Notes: a model not told the origin generated them from the letters alone. Shown: positions 48,781 through 60,172, counted from the first letter of the stretch. The stretch is 64,000 nucleotides of DNA from Synechococcus sp. Cruz-7E5 (GCF_024345995.1 NZ_JAGQCE010000009.1:44220-108219); one strand, 5' to 3'. Made by a program: numbers and translations.

Positions 48781-50301
48781 TCAGCCCACCGGCGGCGGGG
48801 CTTCCGGCCGCAGCAGGGGGAAAGCGATCACGTCGCGGATGCTCGGGCTGTCGGTGAGCAGCATCGCCAGCCGGTCGATGCCGATGCCAAGCCCGCCGGT
48901 GGGGGGCATGCCCACTTCAAGCGCATGGAGAAAGTCTTCGTCGACTCCATGGGCCTCGAGATCACCGGCAATGCGGCGCTCCTGCTGGGCCTCCAGGCGC
49001 CGGCGCTGGTCGAGCGGATCGATCAGCTCACTGAAGGCGTTGGCGGTTTCCCGGCCCACGATGAACAACTCGAAGCGCTCCACCAGCCCAGGCTTGCTGC
49101 GGTGGGCACGGGCCAGGGGGGAGATCTCCACCGGGTAGTCGGTCACGAAGATGGGCTGAATCAGGGACTCCTCCACTCGTTGCTCAAAGGCTTCGTTGAG
49201 CAGACGACCGATGCTGTCGGCCGCCTCAGGCACCTCCAGGCCCGCAGCGGCCATTGCTTCAGCGGCCTGCTCGCGGCTGCTGAAGCCGTTGAAATCCAGG
49301 CCCGTGGCCTGCTCCACCAGCTCATGCATGGTGGCCCGCCGCCAGGGGGGGGTCAGATCAATGGTTGTGCCCTGATAACCGATCACCGTGGTGCCGCACA
49401 CCTGCTGGCAGACCGAGGCGATCAGCTCCTCAGTGAGCGCCATCATGTCGGTGTAATCGGTGTAGGCCTGATAGATCTCGACCGTGGTGAATTCAGGGTT
49501 GTGGCGCGTGCTCACCCCTTCGTTACGGAAGATTCGGCCCAGTTCGTAGACCCGCTCGAAGCCGCCCACCACCAGCCGCTTGAGGTGCAGTTCGGTGGCG
49601 ATCCGCAGCACCAGCGGCAGATCGAGGGTGTTGTGGTGGGTGGTGAAGGGCCGGGCTTCGGCGCCGCCAGCCTCGGCATTGAGGACCGGCGTTTCGATCT
49701 CCAGGAACTGGCGCTCATCCAGCCAGCGGCGGATGCCGCTCACCAGCAGGGCCCGGCGCCGGAAGGTCTCGCGGGTCTGGGGGGAGACCACCAGATCGAG
49801 GTAGCGCTGGCGGTAGCGCTTTTCCACGTCCGCCAGGCCGTGCCACTTGTCGGGGAGGGGCTGCAGGGCCTTGCTGAGCATCTGCCAGTCGGTCACCTTC
49901 ACCGAGAGCTCGCCGCGGTCGGTGCGGCGCAGGCTTCCGCTCACGCCGATCCAGTCGCCGCTGTCCACCAGGGTGGTGAGCTGGGCAAAGGCCTCGGGCT
50001 GATCCGGCAGGGCAGCCGCCAGGGTGGCCTTCTCGATGAAGAGCTGGATAGGGCCGGTCTCATCGAGCAGGGTGAAGAAGGCCAGCTTGCCCATCACCCG
50101 GCGGGTCATCACCCGTCCAGCCACCGAAACCCTCACGTCGCGCTCCTGGCCGTTGGCCAGATCGGCATGCAGACGCTGCAGCTCGGCGTGGCGATGGCTG
50201 GGATCGAAGCGCAGGCCGTAGGGAGCCCGGCCCAGGCCCCTGAGGACCTCAGCCTTCTCCAGGCGGGCCTGCTCCAGGCGGTTGAAGCGCGTCTCCGGCA
50301 A
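48781..50301 (-). CDS. lysS: lysyl-tRNA synthetase, class II
   Basis: 506 residues from TTG 50301. N-terminal OB-fold anticodon-binding domain ([21 protein letters not shown]), then class II motifs: [10 protein letters not shown] (motif 1), [25 protein letters not shown] (motif 2) and [26 protein letters not shown] (motif 3). The frame is open upstream through the regulator gene, but family similarity begins near [20 protein letters not shown] 50301 is the only ATG/GTG/TTG there. Confidence 0.95.
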   Translation of the reverse strand: MPETRFNRLEQARLEKAEVLRGLGRAPYGLRFDPSHRHAELQRLHADLANGQERDVRVSVAGRVMTRRVMGKLAFFTLLDETGPIQLFIEKATLAAALPDQPEAFAQLTTLVDSGDWIGVSGSLRRTDRGELSVKVTDWQMLSKALQPLPDKWHGLADVEKRYRQRYLDLVVSPQTRETFRRRALLVSGIRRWLDERQFLEIETPVLNAEAGGAEARPFTTHHNTLDLPLVLRIATELHLKRLVVGGFERVYELGRIFRNEGVSTRHNPEFTTVEIYQAYTDYTDMMALTEELIASVCQQVCGTTVIGYQGTTIDLTPPWRRATMHELVEQATGLDFNGFSSREQAAEAMAAAGLEVPEAADSIGRLLNEAFEQRVEESLIQPIFVTDYPVEISPLARAHRSKPGLVERFELFIVGRETANAFSELIDPLDQRRRLEAQQERRIAGDLEAHGVDEDFLHALEVGMPPTGGLGIGIDRLAMLLTDSPSIRDVIAFPLLRPEAPPPVG

Positions 50302-50366
50302 GGCGGCAGAACTCAGACAGGAGCCCCATCCTGAAGGACCGAGGAGCTCAGAAAGGGCCGAGGGCC

Positions 50367-51173
50367 TCAGGCGGTGGCCGCAACGGCCGGCTCGGCCATC
50401 CGCTGGGAGGCATAGCCGGTGCCTCGCACCGTCAGGATCAGCTCGGGATTGCGCGGATCGGGCTCGAGCTTGCCGCGCAGACGGGCCACGTAGACATCGA
50501 CCACGCGCAGGTCTGCGGCACGGCGGGGAGGATAGCCCCATAGCTGCTCGAGGATCTCGGCCCGTGGCACCACCCGGCCTGGGTCGCGGAAGAGCAGCTC
50601 CAGCAGGCTGAATTCGGTGTAGGTGAGACCGATGCGCTCACCATCCCGGGTGACCTGGCGGCGGTTGGTGTCGACCACCAGATCGCCCACGCGCATGACT
50701 CCCTGTCCGGCAGGCACGTCGCGCGGCTCGGCGGCGGCTGAGCCCCGGCCCACCCGCCGCAGGATGGTGGCGATGCGGGCTTCGAGCTCCTTGGGACTGA
50801 ACGGCTTGGGCAGGTAGTCGTCGGCACCGAGATCCAGGCCAGCCACCCGCTCGGCGATGGCATCAAGAGCCGAGAGAAAAATGATCGGCACGCAGGATTC
50901 GGCCCGCAATCTGCGGCAGACGGCGAATCCATCCAGCTTGGGCAGCATCACATCGAGCACCACCAGATCGGGCTGCTCGTCATGGAACAGGGCCAGGGCC
51001 TGCTCACCGTCTTCGGCGCAGACCACCCTGTAGCCGGCCAGCTGAAGGCGCATCACCAGAACACGGCGCACGGTGGCTTCGTCGTCGACCACCAGCACGG
51101 TGGCGCGGGGTTCTGATGAAGACTCCTGGGAAGATTCACCCTGCTGCAGCCGGGGATCCGCTTCCAGGGGCAT
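50367..51173 (-). CDS. OmpR-family response regulator (RpaB/Ycf27-like)
   Basis: 268 residues. Receiver domain with [12 protein letters not shown] acidic pair, phosphoacceptor Asp in [13 protein letters not shown] and the conserved Lys in [15 protein letters not shown]. The winged-helix output domain ends [33 protein letters not shown], the Ycf27 type. Of the cyanobacterial regulators it looks most like RpaB, but a paralogue cannot be excluded since rpaB often sits elsewhere in picocyanobacteria. No partner kinase is nearby. 65 bp upstream of lysS. Confidence 0.9.
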   Translation of the reverse strand: MPLEADPRLQQGESSQESSSEPRATVLVVDDEATVRRVLVMRLQLAGYRVVCAEDGEQALALFHDEQPDLVVLDVMLPKLDGFAVCRRLRAESCVPIIFLSALDAIAERVAGLDLGADDYLPKPFSPKELEARIATILRRVGRGSAAAEPRDVPAGQGVMRVGDLVVDTNRRQVTRDGERIGLTYTEFSLLELLFRDPGRVVPRAEILEQLWGYPPRRAADLRVVDVYVARLRGKLEPDPRNPELILTVRGTGYASQRMAEPAVAATA

Positions 51174-51303
51174 CGGAGTCCAGTCATGAAGAAAAGCAAC
51201 CTTACCTTGAGAGGCAGTTGCAAAGAGGCGAGCTCCCAGTCTCTCCGAGGGGACTCAGCCAAGACTTAATGATTTATTCCACAAGTCAGGGGGCAGTGCC
51301 CGG

Positions 51304-52629
51304 TCAGGGCCAGCGGGCCTCGGCGTAGACGTTCCACTCGCGTTCCGCTTCCGCCAGCGCCTGATCGCTCTCGATCTGGCCGAGCATCGCCTTCTGCAGC
51401 TGGCGGTAGAGAATCGCCTGCAGCCGCTTCACCCCTGGGGTAGCCGGCACCAGCACCCGCGCCCGGCCGAGGGTCTCCACCGACTGCAGCCGGGCTTGCC
51501 GCACCAGCTGCTCCTTGGCATCTGCGGGCGTCTGCTGGCGCAATCCCTGCTCGATGCGCTCAAGGGCCTGCCGCGCCGAAGGCAGCACCCGTGCTTCCTC
51601 AGCGAAACGGGCCTGGTTGGCGGCATTGGTGAGGTACAGGGCAAAACTGAGCGCCTGCTTGGCTCTGGTGCTCTGGCGCGAGACGGCCAGATTCATCACC
51701 GCCACATTCGCCAATCCGTCGGGGCCAGTCAGCGGCGGCCCAGGCCGGGTGACGGCGGCAATGCCGGGGGCATTGGTCTGAATGCTGCGCAGGAACTCGG
51801 CGCCGCTGGAGAGCAGGGCCAGCTCACCGCTCTGGTAGAGCTCCACGGCCCTGCGGTAGCCCTGGCTCACCACTTCCCGCGGCAGCAGGCCCCGCCGGTA
51901 GAGGTCGCTCCAGAAGGCGAAGGCCCGGCGGCCCGCCGGGGTGTTGAAGGCGGCCCGCTGGCGCTGATCCTGGAGAGTCACCCCCATCTGCACCATCGAC
52001 TCCAGCAACTCCGCCGAGTCGTCGGGCACCACCGTGACGAACAGGGCGTACATGCCGGTGCGGCGCCTGACCGCCTCCGCGAAGGCAGGCACGTCCTCCC
52101 AGCGGCTGGGGGGCTGGCTGTAGCCCGCCCGGTTCAGCAGATCCCTGTTGCTCAGGGAGATCCGCGCGGTGAGATACCAGGGGATGGCGAACTGCCTGCC
52201 TTCCTGGCGGCTGGCCTGCCAGATCAGAGGCAGATAACTGGCGGCGGCATCCGGAGGCAGGAGCGGATCCAGATCCATCAGCCCTCCCTTGCTGGCAAGG
52301 TTGGCTGCGAACAGCGGGTTGAGATTCACCACATCCGGCGCCGTGCGCGCGAACACCGCAGCCAGCAGCTTGCGCTCCACCGACCCCCAGGGCACATCGG
52401 TCCAGCGCACCTTGAGGCCCGGATTCTCCTGCTCCCAGGCGGCGATCACACCACGCAGGTAGTCGTTGAACTTGGGGGCCAGATCAAGGGTCCAGAACTG
52501 AAGCTCCGGTTCGCTGGAGCGACGGATCCCGCAGCCGGCCAGCAGCGCGATCAGGGCACTCGCCATCAGCTCCCGCCGGCTCCAGCGGTGTGCTGGGTTG
52601 AAGAGCCGATCCAGCATCGGTTTCGTCAT
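51304..52629 (-). CDS. sugar ABC transporter substrate-binding lipoprotein
   Basis: 441 residues. Type I periplasmic sugar receptor (MalE/UgpB-like): basic RRELMASALIALLAGC signal ending in lipobox LAGC, then LQFWTLDLAPKFNDYLRGVIAAWEQENPGLKV and WTDVPWGSVERKLLAA. ATG 52629 is just after the mreD stop. No permease or ATPase gene lies in the window, so it must work with components encoded elsewhere. The glucosylglycerol receptor GgtB is one possible identity. Confidence 0.88.
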   Translation of the reverse strand: MTKPMLDRLFNPAHRWSRRELMASALIALLAGCGIRRSSEPELQFWTLDLAPKFNDYLRGVIAAWEQENPGLKVRWTDVPWGSVERKLLAAVFARTAPDVVNLNPLFAANLASKGGLMDLDPLLPPDAAASYLPLIWQASRQEGRQFAIPWYLTARISLSNRDLLNRAGYSQPPSRWEDVPAFAEAVRRRTGMYALFVTVVPDDSAELLESMVQMGVTLQDQRQRAAFNTPAGRRAFAFWSDLYRRGLLPREVVSQGYRRAVELYQSGELALLSSGAEFLRSIQTNAPGIAAVTRPGPPLTGPDGLANVAVMNLAVSRQSTRAKQALSFALYLTNAANQARFAEEARVLPSARQALERIEQGLRQQTPADAKEQLVRQARLQSVETLGRARVLVPATPGVKRLQAILYRQLQKAMLGQIESDQALAEAEREWNVYAEARWP

Positions 52630-52633
52630 CCCA

Positions 52634-53146
52634 TCACCCCCGTGCGCTGGCACTGTGCCGTCGCCACAGCAGCAGCAGCAACGAACAGATCATCGGTGCC
52701 AGCAGGGCCGTGACCAACACCTGGGCCAGCAGGGTGTGCAGGCTCGCCGCCGTGAGCAGTGCCGCCCAGCCGCCGCCCCCCTGACGCTGCAGCAGCACAC
52801 TCACCCCCAGCACTGCGCTGCCGAGCATGGCCAGCAGGCCCAGGCTGAAGCTGCGCTCGATCGGCGGGCCCCGACGCGGCAGCCGGCCCCACCACCAGCC
52901 CAGCAGGGCCAGGGCTGGCATCTGGGTGGCTCCACCGAGGTGGAGGCAGTCGAGCAGCATGCCCAGGGCCAGCCCCGCCAGGGCACCGGAGAGCGGTCCA
53001 TCCGCCAGCGACCAGGGCAGCAGCCAAAGCACAGCCCAGCTGGGGGGAACCCCGCCGATCCGCAGGACGCCGGGCGCCGCCAGGGTGAGCAAGGGCACCA
53101 CCAGGGCACTGACCACAAACAGGGGGCGGTGATGCAGGCTGGCCAT
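52634..53146 (-). CDS. mreD: rod shape-determining membrane protein MreD
   Basis: 170 residues, five or six hydrophobic segments, weakly conserved as usual for MreD. LADGPLSGALAGLALGMLLDCLHLG is the recognisable family block. Identified chiefly by position, 4 bp after mreC. Part of the elongasome in the plasma membrane. Confidence 0.87.
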   Translation of the reverse strand: MASLHHRPLFVVSALVVPLLTLAAPGVLRIGGVPPSWAVLWLLPWSLADGPLSGALAGLALGMLLDCLHLGGATQMPALALLGWWWGRLPRRGPPIERSFSLGLLAMLGSAVLGVSVLLQRQGGGGWAALLTAASLHTLLAQVLVTALLAPMICSLLLLLWRRHSASARG

Positions 53147-53149
53147 GGT

Positions 53150-53914
53150 TCAGGGTCCCGCCGGGGCCGCCTCCCGGCGGGTGAGCACCTGCACCCAGTC
53201 GACCGAGGCCACCGGGGCACTCAGCTGCACCACCGCCAGCGTGGCCGGCACCGCCTTGTCATCCACCGACTGAATCACCCCCACGCTCAGGCCAGGCGGC
53301 ACCAGCGTGCTGGCAGGGGAGGTCACCACCACATCACCCGGGCGCACCTGGGGATCCTTCTCGAGAAAGCGCAGCACAGGCCTGCTGCTGCCGACCCCGG
53401 TGAGCAGGCCATGGCGCTGGGTGCGCGCCACCCACACACCCACCTTGCTGGCGGTGTCGGTGAGCAGGGCCACCCGAGCCGTGGTGGGGGTGACGCTCTC
53501 CACCCGCCCGATCAGGCCGCCGGGGCCAATCACCGAATCCCCCGCCCGGATGCCCTGCAGCCCACCGACCCCCAGCACCAACTGATGCCACCAGTCACCG
53601 GGTTCACGGGAGATCACCGGCGCGGTGACCTTGCCGGGATCGGCCCGCTGCAGATCGAGCAGGCTGCGCAGGCGGCGGTTGTCGAGCTCCAGCTGGCTGA
53701 GCCTGGTCTGCTGATCCAGCTGCTGGGCCGCCTGCAACCACTCCTTCTGGGCGCTGCCGGGCCAGAAGGGGCGGCTGAGCAGGGCGTAGGCATCGCTGAG
53801 CAGGGCACCCTTGCTGAGGCGGACTGCCACCAGGGCGAACGCCACCAGGGCCCAGGGCCAGGCTCCGACCACCGGCCTCAGCCAGGGGACGCGGGAGAGG
53901 CGTCCGAACGGCAC
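53150..53914 (-). CDS. mreC: rod shape-determining protein MreC
   Basis: 254 residues. One N-terminal transmembrane helix (VGAWPWALVAFALVAVRLSKG), a coiled coil (about 65-95, QLDQQTRLSQLELDNRRLRSLLDLQ), then two beta-barrel lobes with APVISREPGDWWHQLVLG, DSVIGPGGLIGRVESV and PGDVVVTSPASTLVPPGLSVG. A periplasmic scaffold linking MreB to wall synthases. 5 bp after mreB. Confidence 0.94.
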   Translation of the reverse strand: MPFGRLSRVPWLRPVVGAWPWALVAFALVAVRLSKGALLSDAYALLSRPFWPGSAQKEWLQAAQQLDQQTRLSQLELDNRRLRSLLDLQRADPGKVTAPVISREPGDWWHQLVLGVGGLQGIRAGDSVIGPGGLIGRVESVTPTTARVALLTDTASKVGVWVARTQRHGLLTGVGSSRPVLRFLEKDPQVRPGDVVVTSPASTLVPPGLSVGVIQSVDDKAVPATLAVVQLSAPVASVDWVQVLTRREAAPAGP

Positions 53915-53919
53915 CGGAC

Positions 53920-54966
53920 TCAGCTGGAGAGACGGGTGAAGTCAGGGGTGTCGAGCACCCGCTCCAGGCGCTTGTAATCCTCCAGCACCTGGCCGCAGCC
54001 GTTGACCACACAGAGCAGTGGATCCTGAGCCACATGGGTGAGGATGCCGGTCTCGTGGCTGATCAGCTCGCTGATGCCCCGCACCAGGGCGCCACCGCCC
54101 GCAAGCATGATGCCGCGATCGACGATGTCGGCAGCCAGCTCGGGCGGGGTGCGCTCCAGGGTCCGTTTCACCGCTTCGACGATCACGTTGAGCGGTTCGG
54201 CCATCGCCTCGCGGATGTCACCGGCACGCACGTTGATCGTGCGGGGCAGGCCGGAGAGCAGGTGCAGGCCGCGCACATCCATCGAGGATTCGTCGTGAGC
54301 GTCGTCGGGGAAGGCGGAGCCGATCCTGATCTTGATCTCCTCAGCGGTGCGCTCGCCCACCACCAGGTTGTGCACCTTCTTGAGGTACACCGTGATGGCA
54401 TCGCTGATCTCATCGCCCGCCACCCGCACCGACTCACTGAGGACGGTGCCGCCGAGGCTGAGCACGGCCACTTCAGTGGTGCCACCGCCGATGTCGACGA
54501 TCATGGTGCCAACGGGTTCGGTGACCGGCAGACCGGCGCCGATGGCGGCCGCCACCGGCTCATCGATCAGATGCACCTCGCGGGCACCGGCCAGACCGGC
54601 CTCCCGCACCGCCCGGCGCTCCACGCCGGTGACGCCGCTGGGAATGCCGATCACCAGCCGTGGAGCCACGATGCCGCGGCCTTCGTTGCCCTTCTGGATG
54701 AAGGACTTGATCATCATCTCGGCGGCGTCGAAGTCGGCGATCACCCCATCGCGCAATGGTCGTACGGCGCGGATGTTGCCGGGAGTGCGGCCCAGCATCA
54801 GCTTGGCCTCATCCCCCACCGCCAGGGGCACGCCCCTCTCCAGATCAAGCGCCACCACCGACGGTTCCTGCAGCACGATCCCCTTACCGGACACGTACAT
54901 CAAGGTGTTGGCCGTTCCCAGATCGATGCCGATGTCACGGGATAGCTGGAAACGACGAAAAAACAC
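53920..54966 (-). CDS. mreB: rod shape-determining actin-like protein MreB
   Basis: 348 residues. Actin-like ATPase that organises the elongation machinery. Phosphate-1 block DIGIDLGTANTLMYV, IGIPSGVTGVERRAVREA, DIGGGTTEVAVLSLGG (phosphate-2) and GIMLAGGGALVRG (adenosine). First gene of mreBCD. Divergent from ssb across 170 bp. Confidence 0.97.
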   Translation of the reverse strand: MFFRRFQLSRDIGIDLGTANTLMYVSGKGIVLQEPSVVALDLERGVPLAVGDEAKLMLGRTPGNIRAVRPLRDGVIADFDAAEMMIKSFIQKGNEGRGIVAPRLVIGIPSGVTGVERRAVREAGLAGAREVHLIDEPVAAAIGAGLPVTEPVGTMIVDIGGGTTEVAVLSLGGTVLSESVRVAGDEISDAITVYLKKVHNLVVGERTAEEIKIRIGSAFPDDAHDESSMDVRGLHLLSGLPRTINVRAGDIREAMAEPLNVIVEAVKRTLERTPPELAADIVDRGIMLAGGGALVRGISELISHETGILTHVAQDPLLCVVNGCGQVLEDYKRLERVLDTPDFTRLSS

Positions 54967-55136
54967 TGGTGAGCAGTCAAGCGGGGCGAATCATAGGTGG
55001 GCCCCTTTGAAACCCCCTCGGCTGGACCCGGGGTGGGACATCCGGGCCAAAGGGTGGAACCAGCAGAGAGAAGCGCTGCAGGACGTGGCGCATCATGGGT
55101 CCAAGTGACCCCATCCCCCCTTTTCTGGAGATCCCC

Positions 55137-55553
55137 ATGGGTGTGAATTCCGTGACCCTTGTCGGCCGTGCCGGCCGCGATCCCGAAGTGCGCTACTTCG
55201 AATCAGGCAGCGTGGTGGCCAACCTCACGCTGGCCGTGAACCGCCGCAGCCGCGACGACGAACCCGACTGGTTCAACCTCGAGATCTGGGGCAAGCAGGC
55301 CCAGGTGGCTGCCGACTACGTCCGCAAGGGTTCGCTGCTGGGCATCATCGGCTCCTTCAAGCTCGACCGCTGGACGGACCGCGCCACCGGCGAGGAGCGC
55401 AGCAAGCCCGTGGTGCGGGTCGACCGGCTTGAGCTGCTGGGCTCCAAGCGGGACGCCGAGCAGGGAGCTTACGGGGAGGGTGGCAGCGACGGAGGTTTCG
55501 GCGGCGGTGCCTATGGCGGCGGCGAACCCAGCAGCGAGGAGGTGCCCTTCTGA
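55137..55553 (+). CDS. ssb: single-stranded DNA-binding protein
   Basis: 138 residues. OB-fold with MGVNSVTLVGRAGRDPEVRYF, NLTLAVNRR, WFNLEIWGKQAQVAADYVRKGSL-type core and a glycine-rich tail ending SSEEVPF, the acidic tip for partner binding. ATG 55137 has CTGGAG 7 bases upstream; the longer open frame from 55095 is unlikely. A strong terminator follows. Confidence 0.95.
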   Translation: MGVNSVTLVGRAGRDPEVRYFESGSVVANLTLAVNRRSRDDEPDWFNLEIWGKQAQVAADYVRKGSLLGIIGSFKLDRWTDRATGEERSKPVVRVDRLELLGSKRDAEQGAYGEGGSDGGFGGGAYGGGEPSSEEVPF

Positions 55554-55613
55554 AACTGATCCAGAAGGTCTGCTGCACCGGCTTCGGTTCAGGAGCCTTG
55601 GTTCAGCGGACTC

Positions 55614-55640
55614 GCGTCAGGAGATTTTCTGACGCTTTTT
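55614..55640 (+). terminator. intrinsic terminator of ssb
   Basis: GCGTCAG (55614-55620), loop GAGATTTT, CTGACGC (55629-55635), then TTTTT: a perfect 7-bp stem with T-tract reading on the plus strand. It overlaps the last 24 coding bases of the convergent dedA gene, which therefore encodes the sequence KKRQKIS at its C-terminus. Confidence 0.85.
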
Positions 55641-56273
55641 CCAGGTCCTCAGCGCCAGCCAGGCCCCGAAGGCCAGCACCACCAGCACCAGCAGCACCTT
55701 GATCACCTGGGCCACGGGCTCCAGCCAGATCTCCACATTGGTGTAGCCCTTCCCGAGCGCCATTCCCGCCACGGTCAGCATCAGGGTCCAGATCAGGCTG
55801 CCGGCCGTGGTCCAGAGCAGGAAGGGGACGAGCGGCATCATCTCGATGCCGGCGGGCACGGAGATCAGCGTGCGGATGCCAGGCACCAGCCGGCCCCAGA
55901 ACACCAGGGCCGTGCCGTGGCGGTTGAACCAGTTGCGGCTGCGGTGCAGTTCCTGAGGGCTGATGCCGATCCAGCGGCCATGGCGCTCAAGCCAGTGCTC
56001 GATGCGCTCCTCATTGACCAGACGACCGACGCCGTACCAGGGCAGGGCGCCCAGCACCGTGCCAGCCAGCCCCGCCAGCACAACAGGCACAAGGGCCAGC
56101 TGCCCCTGCTGCACATAAAAGCCCCCCAGAGGCATGATCAGCTCGGAGGGGATGGGGGGGAAGAGATTCTCCAGAAACATGGCCCCGAAGATGGCCCCGT
56201 ATCCGGCAATCGGATTGGCAGCCACGGCCGCACCGATCAACTCCGGCAGCCTCTGGATCAGTTCGATCTCCAT
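55617..56273 (-). CDS. DedA-family (VTT domain) membrane protein
   Basis: 218 residues, four to five hydrophobic segments. DedA blocks: FLENLFPPIPSELIMPLGG, GRLVNEERIEHWLERHG and FWGRLVPGIRTLISVPAG (the conserved Arg/Gly loop). The family acts as lipid scramblases or carrier-lipid recycling factors in the plasma membrane. Its last codons overlap the ssb terminator. Confidence 0.92.
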   Translation of the reverse strand: MEIELIQRLPELIGAAVAANPIAGYGAIFGAMFLENLFPPIPSELIMPLGGFYVQQGQLALVPVVLAGLAGTVLGALPWYGVGRLVNEERIEHWLERHGRWIGISPQELHRSRNWFNRHGTALVFWGRLVPGIRTLISVPAGIEMMPLVPFLLWTTAGSLIWTLMLTVAGMALGKGYTNVEIWLEPVAQVIKVLLVLVVLAFGAWLALRTWKKRQKIS

Positions 56274-56368
56274 CGGGGGTCATCGGTGTTACCCGCAAGT
56301 CTTCCATGGGGTGGCGACCTGCCCAGGCTGCTGAGGCGTTCCCAGCAGCCTCTGTCCCAGGGACTGAC

Positions 56369-57829
<1,461 letters not shown>

Positions 57830-57933
57830 GGGTTGAAGACACTCCCTCAAAGGGAGGACGATGGGTTGAAATATCTGCAGAGACGCCGAGGCTTCGGGCT
57901 CGCTGGAGTTGAATCTACAGGCGGTGCGAGGGC

Positions 57934-58407
57934 ATGGGCGAGGTCAACGGCTGCAGGCAGGGCTGGCAACAGCACCTGAGCGACGCCGCGGCGACCCGTC
58001 AGTTGGGAAGTGAACTGGCAGCCTTGCTGCTGGGCGAAGGTCCCCGGCTGCTGTTGCTGCAGGGAGATCTAGGCGCCGGCAAGACCTGCCTGGTGCAGGG
58101 CCTGGCCCAGGGGCTGGGGATTACTGAGCCCATCACCAGCCCCACCTTCGCTCTCGCCCAGCACTACAGGGGTCAGCACGCCGGCCGCGGCACCGACCTT
58201 GTGCACCTTGACCTCTACCGGCTGGAGCAGCCGGAGGCGGCCGAAGAGCTGTTCGCCCAGGAGGAGGAGGAGGCCCTGGAGCTTGGGGCGGTGCTGGCGG
58301 TGGAATGGCCCGAGCGGTTGCGCTTCACGCCCGGTCCGGCCTGGCAGGTGCAACTGCTGATCGATGCTGACGGTCGCCGGGCCGTGGTTCAGGCTCCAGG
58401 CGGTTGA
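57934..58407 (+). CDS. tsaE: tRNA threonylcarbamoyladenosine biosynthesis ATPase TsaE
   Basis: 157 residues. P-loop GDLGAGKT at 44-51, [13 protein letters not shown] and [17 protein letters not shown] are TsaE signatures, with AVEWPERL near the C-terminus. Needed for t6A modification with TsaB/TsaD, not in the window. Its last 19 bp overlap the convergent glycosyltransferase gene. Confidence 0.94.
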   Translation: MGEVNGCRQGWQQHLSDAAATRQLGSELAALLLGEGPRLLLLQGDLGAGKTCLVQGLAQGLGITEPITSPTFALAQHYRGQHAGRGTDLVHLDLYRLEQPEAAEELFAQEEEEALELGAVLAVEWPERLRFTPGPAWQVQLLIDADGRRAVVQAPGG

Positions 58408-60110
58408 ACAATCGATGCTGGGCCTGAAGAGGATTCCAGCCAATCCAGCAACCCAAGTTTGGCCAGCCAGACAATGGTCAGGATGATGAATTCTGCCCGG
58501 GCAGGGGGGAATGCCTGGATGAGCTTCGCTGCCATTAAACCCGGCTCGGCAGCCACCAGCTCCAGCACCCTCTGGGCTTCGTTTGCTGTGCCATGAAGGC
58601 GGCCGAAGACCCGATCGAGATCGACTTGTCTGACTCGATCGAAACCGGCTCTGGTCTGCCCCGAGCGAAGCGTAAGCCGGGTACTCGGATTGAGGACCTG
58701 GGTCGAAAATCCTGTGAAGTCAGCGAATGGCTCTCCTCTGAGAGGGCTGACCAGAGTTCTTGGGCGAACCGACGAATCCGAGAATGCCGATTGACGGCGA
58801 GCAGCCAGGTCCTCAAATAGCTCGTTGTACTGATTGACAACCACAGGCCAGGAGAAGCAATCCCTTGCTCGCCTTGCCGCCGAGGCACCCATCGCCGATC
58901 GCTTCTCAGGAGAGGTGATCAGCACCCGCAACGCTTCCGCAGCCCGGCCCACGTGAACGGCTGTGTGCTGAGCCACAGATCCAACATATGTCTGATAAGT
59001 CTCAAGACCAAGGGCATGCAGATCAGCCATTGCCCGCCCGAGTCTTGAGCCAGGGGCTCCAAGGGTGGGAATCAGGAATCCATCCAGGCCCTGTCGGACG
59101 GTGGAACGATAGCCATCCCAATCACTGACTACAACAGGCAGCCCTGCGGCCATGGCCTCCACAGGCGTCAAACCGAACGTTTCCTGGATATTATCAACCA
59201 ACGAAAGGAAGATATCGGCAGCAGCCCAACAGTCCGAAAGCAGATCCTTGTTGTTGCCGTCCCAAAAGATGACATTCACATCTGGAGCGTAGATCTCCGC
59301 CGCCTGAAGGTAGCGCTTCTGATCAGCATCTCCACCCGGAAACCATCCGCAGAGGCCAAAATGAACCCTCTGGCCAGACATCCTCGCTGCTTCCTGTACA
59401 GCCTGAAACATGGCCTGGGGGAAGGCCTTCTCATAGAACGACAACCGTCCCACCCAGATCACAAGAGTCTCACCCTCTCCAATGGCATGCCGGCTTCTCA
59501 AACGAAGTCGACTCTCAGCACTTGAGGCTGATTGAGAGATTGCCTCAACATCAACAGCCAGAGGGATGATCGGTAACTGGGGGCGTGGAGAGCGGCGTGC
59601 GCCCAGTCGCTCAACAAGATGGTCATTGCAGCGGTCGAACATCTGCGCCATGGCCTGCTGCACACACGGCGAGGTGCAGATCAAGGCGTCCCACTCCGCA
59701 ACTGGCGCAATCAACGCGGCCCCGATCGACTCGCGAATCGCGGGCGGTGCAATTGTGTGGATCAGCCCCACAAGACTGTAGGCACCCTCTGAGGCGGACG
59801 TTCTTCGCAACCACGCCAGCTCGGAAAGATAGGGCTGACCTCTCAGCAGAACGCCACAGCGGGCCGGAATGTCCGTGGACAACAAGGAGCCTCCACTGAT
59901 CGCGCAATCGGACTCAGCGTTAGGGTCAAGGCCCTGCATCAGCTGCTCGTCAGCCAAACCAAGCTGGTTCAGCACATGTATTCGCTGATAACCGCCATAC
60001 CTGACAAGGGCACGGTATAGCTGGGCATTGGCAATATCTTTGCCGAACGGATTGTCAGGGCGGGACAGATGTCCTGGTGGATGAAAGATCGAGAGCTCGC
60101 TCAACGACAC
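58389..60110 (-). CDS. glycosyltransferase family 4-type protein
   Basis: 573 residues. GT-B fold: VIWVGRLSFYEKAFPQAMFQA (start of donor domain), then NVIFWDG and the EX7E region FGLTPVEAMAAGLPVVVSDWDGYR that binds the nucleotide sugar. The C-terminal 140 residues (LVSPLRGEPFADFTGFSTQVL onward) are outside the catalytic fold, with no recognised family. The sequence is noticeably richer in A/T and in AGA/TCA-type codons than its neighbours, suggesting transfer. Acceptor unknown; surface polysaccharide or glycolipid is likely. Confidence 0.88.
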   Translation of the reverse strand: MSLSELSIFHPPGHLSRPDNPFGKDIANAQLYRALVRYGGYQRIHVLNQLGLADEQLMQGLDPNAESDCAISGGSLLSTDIPARCGVLLRGQPYLSELAWLRRTSASEGAYSLVGLIHTIAPPAIRESIGAALIAPVAEWDALICTSPCVQQAMAQMFDRCNDHLVERLGARRSPRPQLPIIPLAVDVEAISQSASSAESRLRLRSRHAIGEGETLVIWVGRLSFYEKAFPQAMFQAVQEAARMSGQRVHFGLCGWFPGGDADQKRYLQAAEIYAPDVNVIFWDGNNKDLLSDCWAAADIFLSLVDNIQETFGLTPVEAMAAGLPVVVSDWDGYRSTVRQGLDGFLIPTLGAPGSRLGRAMADLHALGLETYQTYVGSVAQHTAVHVGRAAEALRVLITSPEKRSAMGASAARRARDCFSWPVVVNQYNELFEDLAARRQSAFSDSSVRPRTLVSPLRGEPFADFTGFSTQVLNPSTRLTLRSGQTRAGFDRVRQVDLDRVFGRLHGTANEAQRVLELVAAEPGLMAAKLIQAFPPARAEFIILTIVWLAKLGLLDWLESSSGPASIVQPPGA

Positions 60111-60172
60111 GCTTCAAAGTCCTCCCTTGCCGCCGCCATCTTGAACCATGAATCAGCCTTCTCACAGCGTTA

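Noticed and set aside
51174..51300. HLR1 (RpaB-binding) tandem site before the response regulator
   Set aside because: No pair of TTACA-type repeats with correct spacing was found in the leader.
57830..57933. SAH riboswitch before ahcY
   Set aside because: No matching helices or conserved core in the short leader.
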